Source: CBDEVH01 sp965243565
GTDB lineage: Bacteria; Pseudomonadota; Gammaproteobacteria; Tethybacterales; Persebacteraceae
Direction: 5' to 3'
Assembly (NCBI GenBank): GCA_965243565.1
Contig: OZ251571.1
Location: 1,488,001 to 1,552,000, forward strand
DNA length: 64,000 nt
Shown: positions 54,270 through 62,751 of the stretch, piece after piece
Position numbering within the stretch: the stretch's first letter is position 1
Layout of the letters: every line of letters starts with the position of its first letter
The notes under the pieces: generated by a model
The model's database searches: none
What the model was told of the DNA's origin: nothing
What the model saw: only the letters and a program-made list of their open reading frames with translations
Translations under genes and position numbers: made by a program

Positions 54270-55664
54270 ATGACTGTTAGTGTTTTTGAATTATTTAAAA
54301 TTGGTATCGGACCTTCTAGTTCGCATACCGTTGGTCCAATGATAGCGGCAAAACGATTTGTCGAAAGCCTTGACGCCGATGGCTCTTTGGGCAAAGTTCA
54401 TAGAGTACGTTCCGAATTATACGGCTCATTGGGTACGACAGGACGCGGGCATGGTTCGGCCAAAGCCATTTTACTTGGACTCGAAGGCAGCACTCCCAAA
54501 GATTTAGACATCGCCTCGATTCCCAATCGTTTAGACACCATTCGCCAAACCGAGTCGCTTAACCTTTTAGGCAAACAACGCGTTCGTTATAACGATCGGA
54601 ACGATTTAATACTACACAAACGAAAATCGTTGCCCTATCACCCCAATGGCATGATTTTTCGTGCCTTTGATGAAGCCAATAACGAAATTATCACCCGTGC
54701 TTTTTATTCCATCGGTGGTGGTTTTGTCATTGACGAAGAGGACGCCACCAAACCAGTAATACATTCAACACCAACTAATGTCCCTTACCCTTTTTCTAGT
54801 GGTAAAGAACTTTTAGCACTGTGCGCCAACAATAATATGTCAATTGCACAAATCATCATGGAAAATGAAAAAGTGCTAAAAGACGAAAAACAAATCATCG
54901 ATGATTTACTCGAAATATGGGAGACGATGAAAGAATGTGTCAGAAACGGTTGTCGTAACGAGGGCATATTACCCGGCGGGCTTGAAGTAAAACGCCGTGC
55001 CCCTACTCTATACCGCCGTATACTTGACAAAAATAAAGACGAAGATCCTCTTATCGCAATTGACTGGGTTAATGTTTACGCCATTGCCGTCAATGAAGAA
55101 AACGCAGCCGGCGGACGAGTCGTTACAGCACCTACCAACGGTGCTGCTGGCATTGTCCCTGCTGTATTACATTATTACGTCAACCACGTACAAGGCGCCA
55201 CCGACAAAGGAATTGTTGATTTTTTCTTAAGTGCGGCGGCAGTGGGAGCTTTGTTTAAAGAAAATGCTTCTATTAGCGGTGCCGAAGTTGGCTGTCAAGG
55301 TGAAGTTGGCTCGGCTTGTGCCATGGCAGCGGCTGGGTTGGCTCAGGTTAGCGGTGCCACTGCAATGCAAGTAGAAAACGCTGCCGAAATTGCCATGGAA
55401 CATAATTTAGGACTGACTTGCGACCCCATTGGTGGTTTGGTGCAGATTCCCTGTATCGAACGCAATGCGGTGGGTGCCAATAAAGCGATTAACGCGGTTC
55501 GCTTGGCATTGGCAGGTGATGGCACGCATTTTGTCTCGCTCGACAAAGTCATTAAAACCATGCGCGAGACTGGTAAGGATATGAAGGACAAATACAAAGA
55601 AACCGCACGCGGAGGCCTTGCTACCAATGTGGTAGAAGTGCCTATTAATATTGTAGATTGCTAG
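54270..55664 (+). CDS. sdaA: L-serine ammonia-lyase
   Basis: Iron-sulfur enzyme that deaminates L-serine to pyruvate. The 464 aa product is the fused single-chain form, with the beta domain motif IGIGPSSSHTVGPM at the N-terminus and the cluster cysteines in GCQGEVGSACAMAAAG and LTCDPIGGLVQIPC. The start MTVSVFELF is chosen over an upstream in-frame ATG at 54195 because family members start there and CATATT lies 6 bases before it. The stop codon is 1 base from the convergent dsbA stop. Confidence 0.93.
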   Translation: MTVSVFELFKIGIGPSSSHTVGPMIAAKRFVESLDADGSLGKVHRVRSELYGSLGTTGRGHGSAKAILLGLEGSTPKDLDIASIPNRLDTIRQTESLNLLGKQRVRYNDRNDLILHKRKSLPYHPNGMIFRAFDEANNEIITRAFYSIGGGFVIDEEDATKPVIHSTPTNVPYPFSSGKELLALCANNNMSIAQIIMENEKVLKDEKQIIDDLLEIWETMKECVRNGCRNEGILPGGLEVKRRAPTLYRRILDKNKDEDPLIAIDWVNVYAIAVNEENAAGGRVVTAPTNGAAGIVPAVLHYYVNHVQGATDKGIVDFFLSAAAVGALFKENASISGAEVGCQGEVGSACAMAAAGLAQVSGATAMQVENAAEIAMEHNLGLTCDPIGGLVQIPCIERNAVGANKAINAVRLALAGDGTHFVSLDKVIKTMRETGKDMKDKYKETARGGLATNVVEVPINIVDC

Positions 55665-55665
55665 A

Positions 55666-56301
55666 TTAGATTTTGTTTTGGTTACGCTCTTGCTCAACCA
55701 GCCAAGTAACAATATCCATCATACGTTCATAACCACGTGCCATTGAGGCATTAACAAGATATTTTCCGCCAACAGCAATTTGTGGAGTCCCAGTAACATT
55801 ATAGTCATTCGCCATTATTTCTGCACGAGTCACTTTGGAATGCACCGAAAAAGATTGATAAACCGCATCAGCACGGGCTCTTTCAATTCCATCGTCTTCT
55901 AGCCAATCCAAAAATCGACTTTTGTTATTGATAAGCTTACGATCAGTGTGAATCGCTTTATATACTTTTGCTTGGTAGCTGTCAAGTAAATCCATACTGT
56001 CTAAAGTATAGTGTAAACGTGCAAAATGTCCGTTAAAACGCTGAAATACAACAGGTTGACCAACCACGCTGACATCATCATATTGCTCTTTTTGAGTTCT
56101 TTCCCAACGACGCAATAAAGGCTGCAAACGATTACAATGCGGGCAAGAATAATTAAAAAATTCCAGCACTTCTATTTTGCCTTCTTCAACACGAATAGGC
56201 TGCGTTTGCTCAAGAACGAGGTAATCAACATTCGCTTTAAAGTTAGCCGCTGTGGCTGTTCCGAACATGAAAAATAAAAGTAAATATTTTAAATAGCGCA
56301 T
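55666..56301 (-). CDS. dsbA: Thiol:disulfide interchange protein DsbA
   Basis: Periplasmic oxidase that introduces disulfides into exported proteins. The 211 aa product has a signal peptide (cleaved near TATAA-NF), the thioredoxin-like active site C53-P-H-C56, the inserted helical domain, and the cis-Pro loop (VTGTPQIAV). The 194-base upstream gap to panB holds a seven-C run near 56365 and no clear terminator. Confidence 0.93.
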   Translation of the reverse strand: MRYLKYLLLFFMFGTATAANFKANVDYLVLEQTQPIRVEEGKIEVLEFFNYSCPHCNRLQPLLRRWERTQKEQYDDVSVVGQPVVFQRFNGHFARLHYTLDSMDLLDSYQAKVYKAIHTDRKLINNKSRFLDWLEDDGIERARADAVYQSFSVHSKVTRAEIMANDYNVTGTPQIAVGGKYLVNASMARGYERMMDIVTWLVEQERNQNKI

Positions 56302-56480
56302 AATAAGATAAGATTTAGAAAAAGTAAATGAAGTGAAAAAAATGAAATACCAGCAAAATACCCCCCCAGTACGCCATTTATAGCGTCATTATAGCATAGA
56401 ATATTTTACCACTTAGGAGCCATAGACAACGATGACACTTGTAAAATATGTTAAAATAATCACACTGTATTGCATCGCAC

Positions 56481-56486
56481 TATAAC
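56481..56486 (+). promoter_or_regulatory. -10 element of panB
   Basis: TATAAC ends 9 bases before the panB ATG, with no Shine-Dalgarno in between. It would give a leaderless or nearly leaderless panB-panC-dnaE transcript. Confidence 0.35.
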
Positions 56487-56495
56487 CAATCACGT

Positions 56496-57275
56496 ATGAA
56501 TAATAATTTATTAAAAAAGAAGAAATCTGGCGAAAAAATTGCCATTCTTACTGCCTACGATGCCACTTTTGCACAAGCGGTTTATGATGCTGGGGTTGAT
56601 GCTATTTTGGTGGGAGATTCACTGGGTATGGTCATTCAAGGCAAGCGTTTTACGCAATCAGTTCGATTGAGTGATATGGTTTATCATGTTCAAGCAGTGG
56701 CTGCTGGTGCACCTAATGCGCACATTATTGCCGATATGCCATTTGCTACTTTTCAGGCATCCCCGATTGATGCCTATAAAAATGCCGCTAAATGTATTGC
56801 CGCTGGTGCTTCAATGGTAAAAATGGAAGGTGGCATGGAAATACTCGAGACCATTACTTTTTTGACACAACGCAGCATTCCTGTTTGCGCACATCTTGGT
56901 TTAAGACCACAGTCTGTTTATCACGGTACAGGCTATCGAGTACAAGGACGAGAAGAAGATTCCGCCAATCAAATTATCAAAGAAGCACAAGAAGCACAAG
57001 AAGCAGGCGCCAGCTGTGTGTTACTCGAACTCATCCCCAGTAGTCTCGCACAAAAAATAAGTGAGTCATTAATCATCCCCACCATTGGTATTGGCAGTGG
57101 CTGCTACTGCGATGGACAAGTACTTGTATTACAAGACATGATTGGGCTAACGCCACAAAACAAGCGGTTTATTCGTAATTTTTTGACAGATAATTCTTCC
57201 ATACAAGAAGCGGTAACAGCTTATGTAAAGGCGGTTAAATCGGGCGAATTTCCCTCTGCCGCACACGCCTTTTAA
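56496..57275 (+). CDS. panB: 3-methyl-2-oxobutanoate hydroxymethyltransferase
   Basis: First step of pantothenate synthesis, making ketopantoate. The 259 aa product has the motifs LTAYDATFAQ, VGDSLGMV (metal-binding Asp), MPFATFQ and VKMEGG with the substrate Lys/Glu region. panC follows after 23 bases; panD is not present. Confidence 0.95.
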   Translation: MNNNLLKKKKSGEKIAILTAYDATFAQAVYDAGVDAILVGDSLGMVIQGKRFTQSVRLSDMVYHVQAVAAGAPNAHIIADMPFATFQASPIDAYKNAAKCIAAGASMVKMEGGMEILETITFLTQRSIPVCAHLGLRPQSVYHGTGYRVQGREEDSANQIIKEAQEAQEAGASCVLLELIPSSLAQKISESLIIPTIGIGSGCYCDGQVLVLQDMIGLTPQNKRFIRNFLTDNSSIQEAVTAYVKAVKSGEFPSAAHAF

Positions 57276-57298
57276 ATACAGGACAATCTCATTACCTC

Positions 57299-58150
57299 AT
57301 GCAAATTATTCATTGTCTTCAGGCATTAAAAACAGCTGTTAATCCTCACCGCGAATCAATTGCCTTAATCCCAACAATGGGTGCGTTACATAAAGGACAT
57401 TTGTCATTGGTCGAACAAGCTCAACAAAAAACAAAAATAGTGAGCATTTTTGTCAACCCTTTACAGTTTACCCCAGACGAAGATTTTGATTCTTACCCCA
57501 GAACTCTCGAACAAGATTGCGAAAAATTAAAAGGCATTGCCGATATTGTCTATGCACCAAACCACAAAACCATGTTTCCGAGCAAGCAACAAGTCGGCAT
57601 TCTATTACCCCCACTGGCAGACGAGCTCTGTGGTAAAAGCCGCCCAGGATTTTACCAAGGCATTGCCATTGCTGTTAGCAAACTGATTGGTCAAGTCGAA
57701 CCAAGCCATATTTATTTTGGCGAAAAAGATTATCAACAAATGATATTAATGCGCTTGATGATAGCCCAATTAAACTTGCCCACCCAGTTGGTTGCCAGCC
57801 CAACCATTCGCGAAGACGATGGTTTGGCATATAGCTCACGCAATACCTACTTGAGTGCATCAGAACGAAAAATCGCCCCTTGTTTGTACCAGACATTACA
57901 AAACGTGGCCCATTGGATTGACTCTAATAAAAATCAGACCACAGATTGGCAAGCACTCGAACAAAAAGCCACAGCACAACTCAAAGCACACTCATTAATA
58001 CCCGATTATATTTCGATTCGCGATGCCGACACACTACAACCACTCACAAACAATCAACACTCATCATCTCCTAATAAATTAATTATTTTGGGAGCAGCAT
58101 GGCTAAACAGAACACGCCTTCTTGACAATTTAAAAGTAGGTTGTCAATAA
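57299..58150 (+). CDS. panC: Pantothenate synthetase
   Basis: Condenses pantoate and beta-alanine with ATP. The 283 aa product has the ATP-binding PTMGALHKGHLSLV (HIGH-like), SIFVNPLQF, HIYFGEKDYQQ and the late SSRNTYLS motif. dnaE begins 2 bases after its stop, an unusual pairing. Confidence 0.95.
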   Translation: MQIIHCLQALKTAVNPHRESIALIPTMGALHKGHLSLVEQAQQKTKIVSIFVNPLQFTPDEDFDSYPRTLEQDCEKLKGIADIVYAPNHKTMFPSKQQVGILLPPLADELCGKSRPGFYQGIAIAVSKLIGQVEPSHIYFGEKDYQQMILMRLMIAQLNLPTQLVASPTIREDDGLAYSSRNTYLSASERKIAPCLYQTLQNVAHWIDSNKNQTTDWQALEQKATAQLKAHSLIPDYISIRDADTLQPLTNNQHSSSPNKLIILGAAWLNRTRLLDNLKVGCQ

Positions 58151-58152
58151 CA

Positions 58153-61100
58153 ATGTCATCGGCTTTTGCTCACTTAAGGTTACACAGTGAATACGATGTT
58201 CGCAAAGGAGCCGCTAGACTGTCGCACAAGAACAGTATTATTAATCATGCCGCTAGTTTGGGCTACCCCTCTTTGGCATTAACCGATACTGCCTGTATGT
58301 CGGGTGCCGTTAAATTTTATACTCACTGTAGAAAAAAAGGCATTAAACCCATCATTGGCTGTGAATTAAAAATTGGTGAACAAAACAATGACTATTTATT
58401 ACTGCTGTGCATGAACCAACTCGGCTATGAAAACCTATCTCGTTTGCTCTCACAAACGTGCCAAGGGCTTGGCTATATGCCGTTGCAACAAATAACGCCT
58501 GCCTCAACCCAAGGCATTATTGCTTTATCAGGAGGCAAACGCGGGCGTATTTATTCGTATTTATCAGCAGATGAAATAGACACCGCCCATGCAACCGTTA
58601 AAACGATGAAAAAACTTTTTCCTGATCGCTTTTATCTCGAGGCATGGAACACCGATTCATCTGATGCACATTTTACCAGTGTCTTATCACACATCTCAGA
58701 CCTTGCCGATGTCCCACTGGTTGCCACTCACCCTATACAATGCACGTATCCCGATGATATCGAGATGCTCAATACGCGGTTGTGTATTGCTAATGCCAAT
58801 TTTTTAAACGACAGTCATCGCGAAAAACCGATTTGCGACGAACCTTATTTATTAGCCCCTGAAGTCATGTGTGATAAATTTGTCGATTATCCTGGTGCAC
58901 TTAACAATACAATTGAAATTGTAAAACGCTGTAATTTTGCTTTTAAACTTAACCAAACCCTATTGCCCACCATTAATAACGAAGACATCAGCGTCGAAGA
59001 TTCACTCAAAAAATTTGCCAAAGCAGGGCTAGAGAAAAAAATAAAGAATCTGTCTTACATTGAAGACAAAACAGTTTATACAGAACGACTCGATTACGAA
59101 CTTGAAGTAATCAACAAAATGGAATTTGCAGATTATTTTTTAATCGTCATGGATTTTATTAAATGGTCAAAAGAAAATAATATTCCTGTTGGACCTGGTC
59201 GTGGTTCGGGAGCTGGATCGTTGGTTGCCTACGCACTCGACATCACCACCGTTGATCCCATTTATTTTAGTTTGTTATTTGAGCGATTTTTAAACCCAGA
59301 CCGTGTTTCAATGCCTGATTTTGATATTGACTTTTGTGTTGATGGACGCGACAAAGTGATTCAGTATGTCGAACAAAAATACGGTAGCGATCGGGTATCA
59401 CAAATTATTACCTTTGGTACGATTGGTGCAAAAAGTGCTATTCGCGATGTCGGGCGAGTGCTGGGCATGCCCTACGGGCAATGCGACCGTATTGCAAAAA
59501 CAATACCCAATGCAGTCAATGTTACACTAGAAGAAGCACTCAAAGAATCAACTGCGTTTGCCGACTGTCGAAACGATGACGAAGAAGGGCGACTGATTGA
59601 ATTGGCCCTAAAACTCGAAGGACTGCCACGCAACATTGGCACTCATGCCGGGGGCGTGCTTATTGCACCAGATGCCATTGATAAATTTTGTCCGACCACC
59701 ATATCCAATGATTCTAAATCGCCCATTAGTCAGTTTGATATGATCGACATCGAAAAAATCGGACTCGTTAAATTTGACTTTTTAGGATTGCGTACTTTAA
59801 CCATTATTTCTCATGCTGAAAAATATCTGCATCTTGGCAAACTTGTACCAGATGATTTTAATATTGAAAACATCCCACTTGACGACAAAAAAGTCTATCA
59901 GCTCTATAGCTCAGGCGAGATGGCTGGAGTTTTCCAATGTGAATCAAGCGGCATGTGTCGGTTAATGAAGCAATTACAACCCGATCGCTTTTCTGACATT
60001 ATCGCCCTCATGGCGTTGTACCGCCCGGGTCCTATCGAAGCAGGCAGTGTTGATTCCTATATTAAACGCAAGCACGGCGAACAAGCCATTGACTATCCGC
60101 ACGAATGCACAAAATCAGTGCTCGAAGAAACTTACGGCGTATTTATTTATCAAGAACAAATTATGCAAGTCGCACGCTCATTGGCGGGCTACTCGCTAGC
60201 CGAAGCCGATTTACTCCGACGTGCCATGGGCAAGAAAAAAGAAGAAGAAATGGCAGCACAACAAGACAGATTCGTAAAAGGATCTAGCGAAAAATTAGCC
60301 AAAGACAAAGCCACTGAACTCTTTACCGCGATTCAATCATTTGCTGGTTATGGTTTTAATAAGTCGCATGCCACGGCTTATGCTTTATTATCATATCGCA
60401 CAGCGTACCTCAAAACCCATTATCCCGCCATCTTTTTAGCGGCTGTAATGAGTGCAGAAAGTGGCGTTACCGACAATATTAAAACGTTAATTAAAGAAGC
60501 CAAACGACTCGGCGTAAAGGTTTTAAAGCCTGATGTTAACATCAGTCGCAGCGACTTTTATGCCACCAAAGAAAACGACATTAGTTATGGTTTGCTTGCC
60601 ATTAAAGGCATGGGCTTTGCTGCGGCAAGCAGCATTGTAACCCAACGTAAAAAAACACCCTATAAAAACATTTTTGATTTTTGTCAGCGAATAAAAGTCG
60701 ATGCCGCTGTGTCCAACGCCACTTTAGACACCTTGGCAACAGCGGGTGCGTTTGACTGCTTTGACGAAAATCGCTTGGCCATTAAAAAAACCTTACCGTC
60801 AGCATCACAAGGGCAATCACTCAGTGCCAGTTTATTTGCCGATACGCCGACTTTGGTAGATAGTCGCAACTACACTTTACAAGAAAAACTCTGTGCCGAA
60901 GAAAATGCCTTGGGATTTGCTTTTTCGAGCACCTTTTACGACATCTATAAAAATATTTTGCTTCAATTGCCTCTTAACCCTACTTGTATTAAAAAAATCA
61001 TTCCCAAAACCACTGTAACCTTTGCCGCTACATTCATTAAAATAACACAACCCAGCTGGTTACGCAAAAGCAATCTGTTTTTGGTTTTAGTGGCGGATGA

Positions 61101-61500
61101 TACCCACGACATCGAAGTCGTGGTACAAGCGGAATGCCAAAAATACTTAAAAAGCAATGTTCATAGCCACGACTTACTGATGATTAGCGGTAAGGCGGTT
61201 AGTAGACAAAACGAAACAGTACAAATAAAAGGCACTATAATTACCCTCAATGATTATATGATAGATAATTTACGACACGCTACCATTAATTGCGAAGACA
61301 GTAGTGTGGTCACTTTTATTAAAAAGAATTTATTTAGCGAGGAAGTAAAAAACCCATGTGAGGTTATATTGGCTTATAAAGAAAATTCAGTTTCTTTTAA
61401 TGTGTCGTTGCAAAAAAAATGGGCAGTGAGTTATTTGACTTATCAACGCCTTTGCGACACCATTGGCAGTGCAAATATTCGCTTATCATTTACTGGTTAA
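58153..61500 (+). CDS. dnaE: DNA polymerase III alpha subunit
   Basis: Replicative polymerase. The 1115 aa product begins with a PHP domain (FAHLRLHSEYDVRKGA), continues with the catalytic palm (PGRGSGAGSLVAYALD and MPDFDIDFC with the paired aspartates), the fingers (NIGTHAGGVLIAP), and ends with the OB and tau-binding region. The N-terminus aligns with E. coli DnaE and not with error-prone DnaE2. The ATG at 58153 is used; an in-frame TTG at 58141 overlaps panC. Its 3' end overlaps the convergent dciA by 11 bases. Confidence 0.95.
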   Translation: MSSAFAHLRLHSEYDVRKGAARLSHKNSIINHAASLGYPSLALTDTACMSGAVKFYTHCRKKGIKPIIGCELKIGEQNNDYLLLLCMNQLGYENLSRLLSQTCQGLGYMPLQQITPASTQGIIALSGGKRGRIYSYLSADEIDTAHATVKTMKKLFPDRFYLEAWNTDSSDAHFTSVLSHISDLADVPLVATHPIQCTYPDDIEMLNTRLCIANANFLNDSHREKPICDEPYLLAPEVMCDKFVDYPGALNNTIEIVKRCNFAFKLNQTLLPTINNEDISVEDSLKKFAKAGLEKKIKNLSYIEDKTVYTERLDYELEVINKMEFADYFLIVMDFIKWSKENNIPVGPGRGSGAGSLVAYALDITTVDPIYFSLLFERFLNPDRVSMPDFDIDFCVDGRDKVIQYVEQKYGSDRVSQIITFGTIGAKSAIRDVGRVLGMPYGQCDRIAKTIPNAVNVTLEEALKESTAFADCRNDDEEGRLIELALKLEGLPRNIGTHAGGVLIAPDAIDKFCPTTISNDSKSPISQFDMIDIEKIGLVKFDFLGLRTLTIISHAEKYLHLGKLVPDDFNIENIPLDDKKVYQLYSSGEMAGVFQCESSGMCRLMKQLQPDRFSDIIALMALYRPGPIEAGSVDSYIKRKHGEQAIDYPHECTKSVLEETYGVFIYQEQIMQVARSLAGYSLAEADLLRRAMGKKKEEEMAAQQDRFVKGSSEKLAKDKATELFTAIQSFAGYGFNKSHATAYALLSYRTAYLKTHYPAIFLAAVMSAESGVTDNIKTLIKEAKRLGVKVLKPDVNISRSDFYATKENDISYGLLAIKGMGFAAASSIVTQRKKTPYKNIFDFCQRIKVDAAVSNATLDTLATAGAFDCFDENRLAIKKTLPSASQGQSLSASLFADTPTLVDSRNYTLQEKLCAEENALGFAFSSTFYDIYKNILLQLPLNPTCIKKIIPKTTVTFAATFIKITQPSWLRKSNLFLVLVADDTHDIEVVVQAECQKYLKSNVHSHDLLMISGKAVSRQNETVQIKGTIITLNDYMIDNLRHATINCEDSSVVTFIKKNLFSEEVKNPCEVILAYKENSVSFNVSLQKKWAVSYLTYQRLCDTIGSANIRLSFTG

Positions 61501-61771
61501 CTATTTTAATCGTTATGACTTTTATGCCTTTTTGGTTGAGTAAACTCTGTAAAGTCGGTAGAATCTGCCGAATGCGAAAAGCAGCAGCGGTTGTTGTTGC
61601 ACATAGCACCATTTCATCATGTTCAAAAGACTTAAGATAACACAATTTATGAGAAATGTCTTGGGTTTCCAATGCCCAATTAATTTCTTTTTGCACAGTT
61701 TGCAATTGCGCATGCGCATGTTGCAATTGCATAAAAAAATCGCTGGACAATATAGATTGAATACTTTTCAT
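61490..61771 (-). CDS. dciA: DUF721/DciA-type helicase loader candidate
   Basis: A 93 aa protein with the DUF721 pattern: a helical start, then SHKLCYLKSFEHDEMVLCATTTAAAFRIRQILPTL-like strands and helix (roughly residues 40-75), then a KVITIKI strand. DciA loads the DnaB helicase in most bacteria lacking DnaC. The neighbourhood, next to an M23 peptidase and secA, matches Pseudomonas, where a DUF721 gene lies in the same place. It is short but complete for the core domain. A TATGAT -10 lies 9 bases before the ATG. Confidence 0.7.
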   Translation of the reverse strand: MKSIQSILSSDFFMQLQHAHAQLQTVQKEINWALETQDISHKLCYLKSFEHDEMVLCATTTAAAFRIRQILPTLQSLLNQKGIKVITIKIVNQ

Positions 61772-61780
61772 AAAACCCGA

Positions 61781-61786
61781 ATCATA
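61781..61786 (-). promoter_or_regulatory. -10 element of dciA between divergent starts
   Basis: TATGAT on the minus strand, 9 bases before the dciA ATG and only 2 bases from the M23 peptidase ATG on the other strand. The two start codons are 17 bases apart. Confidence 0.35.
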
Positions 61787-61788
61787 TC

Positions 61789-62751
61789 ATGAGAATCATC
61801 GTCGATTTTAACAGCTCTGGCTCATCTGCAAAAATACGTGTTTTTGAAAAAAAGCATATTATGGGCATACTCGCCGCAACGATTGTTGTTTTACTCATTA
61901 CTATCTATTATTCGGCAAATAAAATCGCCACTCATTGGGTACAAACCAATGCCCCTATTATTGAAAAAATCACCGAAAAAGAAATACAAAGAAGAAACGA
62001 AAGACGCGACCAATTATGGCAAGACAGCGTTACTTCACTACTGGCAGAAATAGCCAACCTTCGTGCTCGTATTGAGAACTTACAGCAAAACGGTATTGCT
62101 TTAGCCGATTATATGGGACTGTCGGGCAAATTATTATTTGATACCACCGAAAAAGATACACTTGCTTACAACGCTCTTTTTGAATCCACCACCCGTGAAA
62201 AAAAAGCGGCACAAATTATTGATTGGGTCTATCTACAATCAGCAGTGAGCGATTCAATTGAAAATAATTACCAAACTTTAAGCGATTACGGTATTAGGCG
62301 TGCCATTCAAACTAAAACCATTCCCGTTAAAAATCCGGTGCGTGGCAAAAACTGGACAACCTCACGTTATGGCTATCGCCGCGATCCTTTCACCGGTCGC
62401 AAAGCCTTTCATTCTGGCAATGATTACGCCGCCCGCCGTGGCACTCCTATCATTGCTGGTGCATCTGGCTTTGTTATTTATGCCGGACGGTTGGGCAATT
62501 ATGGCAACGCCGTACAAATTTATCATGGCGATGGCATCTCAACCTTATATGGACACATGCATAAAATCAAAGCCAAAAAATGGTCATATGTTGACCTCGG
62601 CGAGGTCATTGGTGAAGTTGGTTCAACCGGTCGGTCTTCGGGCCCGCACTTACACTATGAAGTACGTTTGAAAAATCGCAGCCAATCTATTCACCGAACC
62701 ATTAAAAAACTAAACAAAGTAAGAAATATCAGTCAGGATAAAAAAGTATGA
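61789..62751 (+). CDS. M23-family peptidoglycan endopeptidase
   Basis: A 320 aa membrane-anchored LytM-type peptidase. It has one membrane segment (about 24-43), a coiled coil (about 60-100), and a C-terminal M23 domain with the metal residues H208, D212 (HSGND) and H289 (GPHLHY) and the catalytic-side H256/H258 (GHMH). It probably cuts cross-links during growth. The gene sits between dciA and secA as in Pseudomonas and ends in an ATGA overlap with secA. Confidence 0.88.
   Translation: MRIIVDFNSSGSSAKIRVFEKKHIMGILAATIVVLLITIYYSANKIATHWVQTNAPIIEKITEKEIQRRNERRDQLWQDSVTSLLAEIANLRARIENLQQNGIALADYMGLSGKLLFDTTEKDTLAYNALFESTTREKKAAQIIDWVYLQSAVSDSIENNYQTLSDYGIRRAIQTKTIPVKNPVRGKNWTTSRYGYRRDPFTGRKAFHSGNDYAARRGTPIIAGASGFVIYAGRLGNYGNAVQIYHGDGISTLYGHMHKIKAKKWSYVDLGEVIGEVGSTGRSSGPHLHYEVRLKNRSQSIHRTIKKLNKVRNISQDKKV

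Noticed and set aside
56302..56480. tRNA or small RNA between dsbA and panB
   Set aside because: No cloverleaf, T-loop GTTCGA sequence or terminator was found; only a run of seven C.
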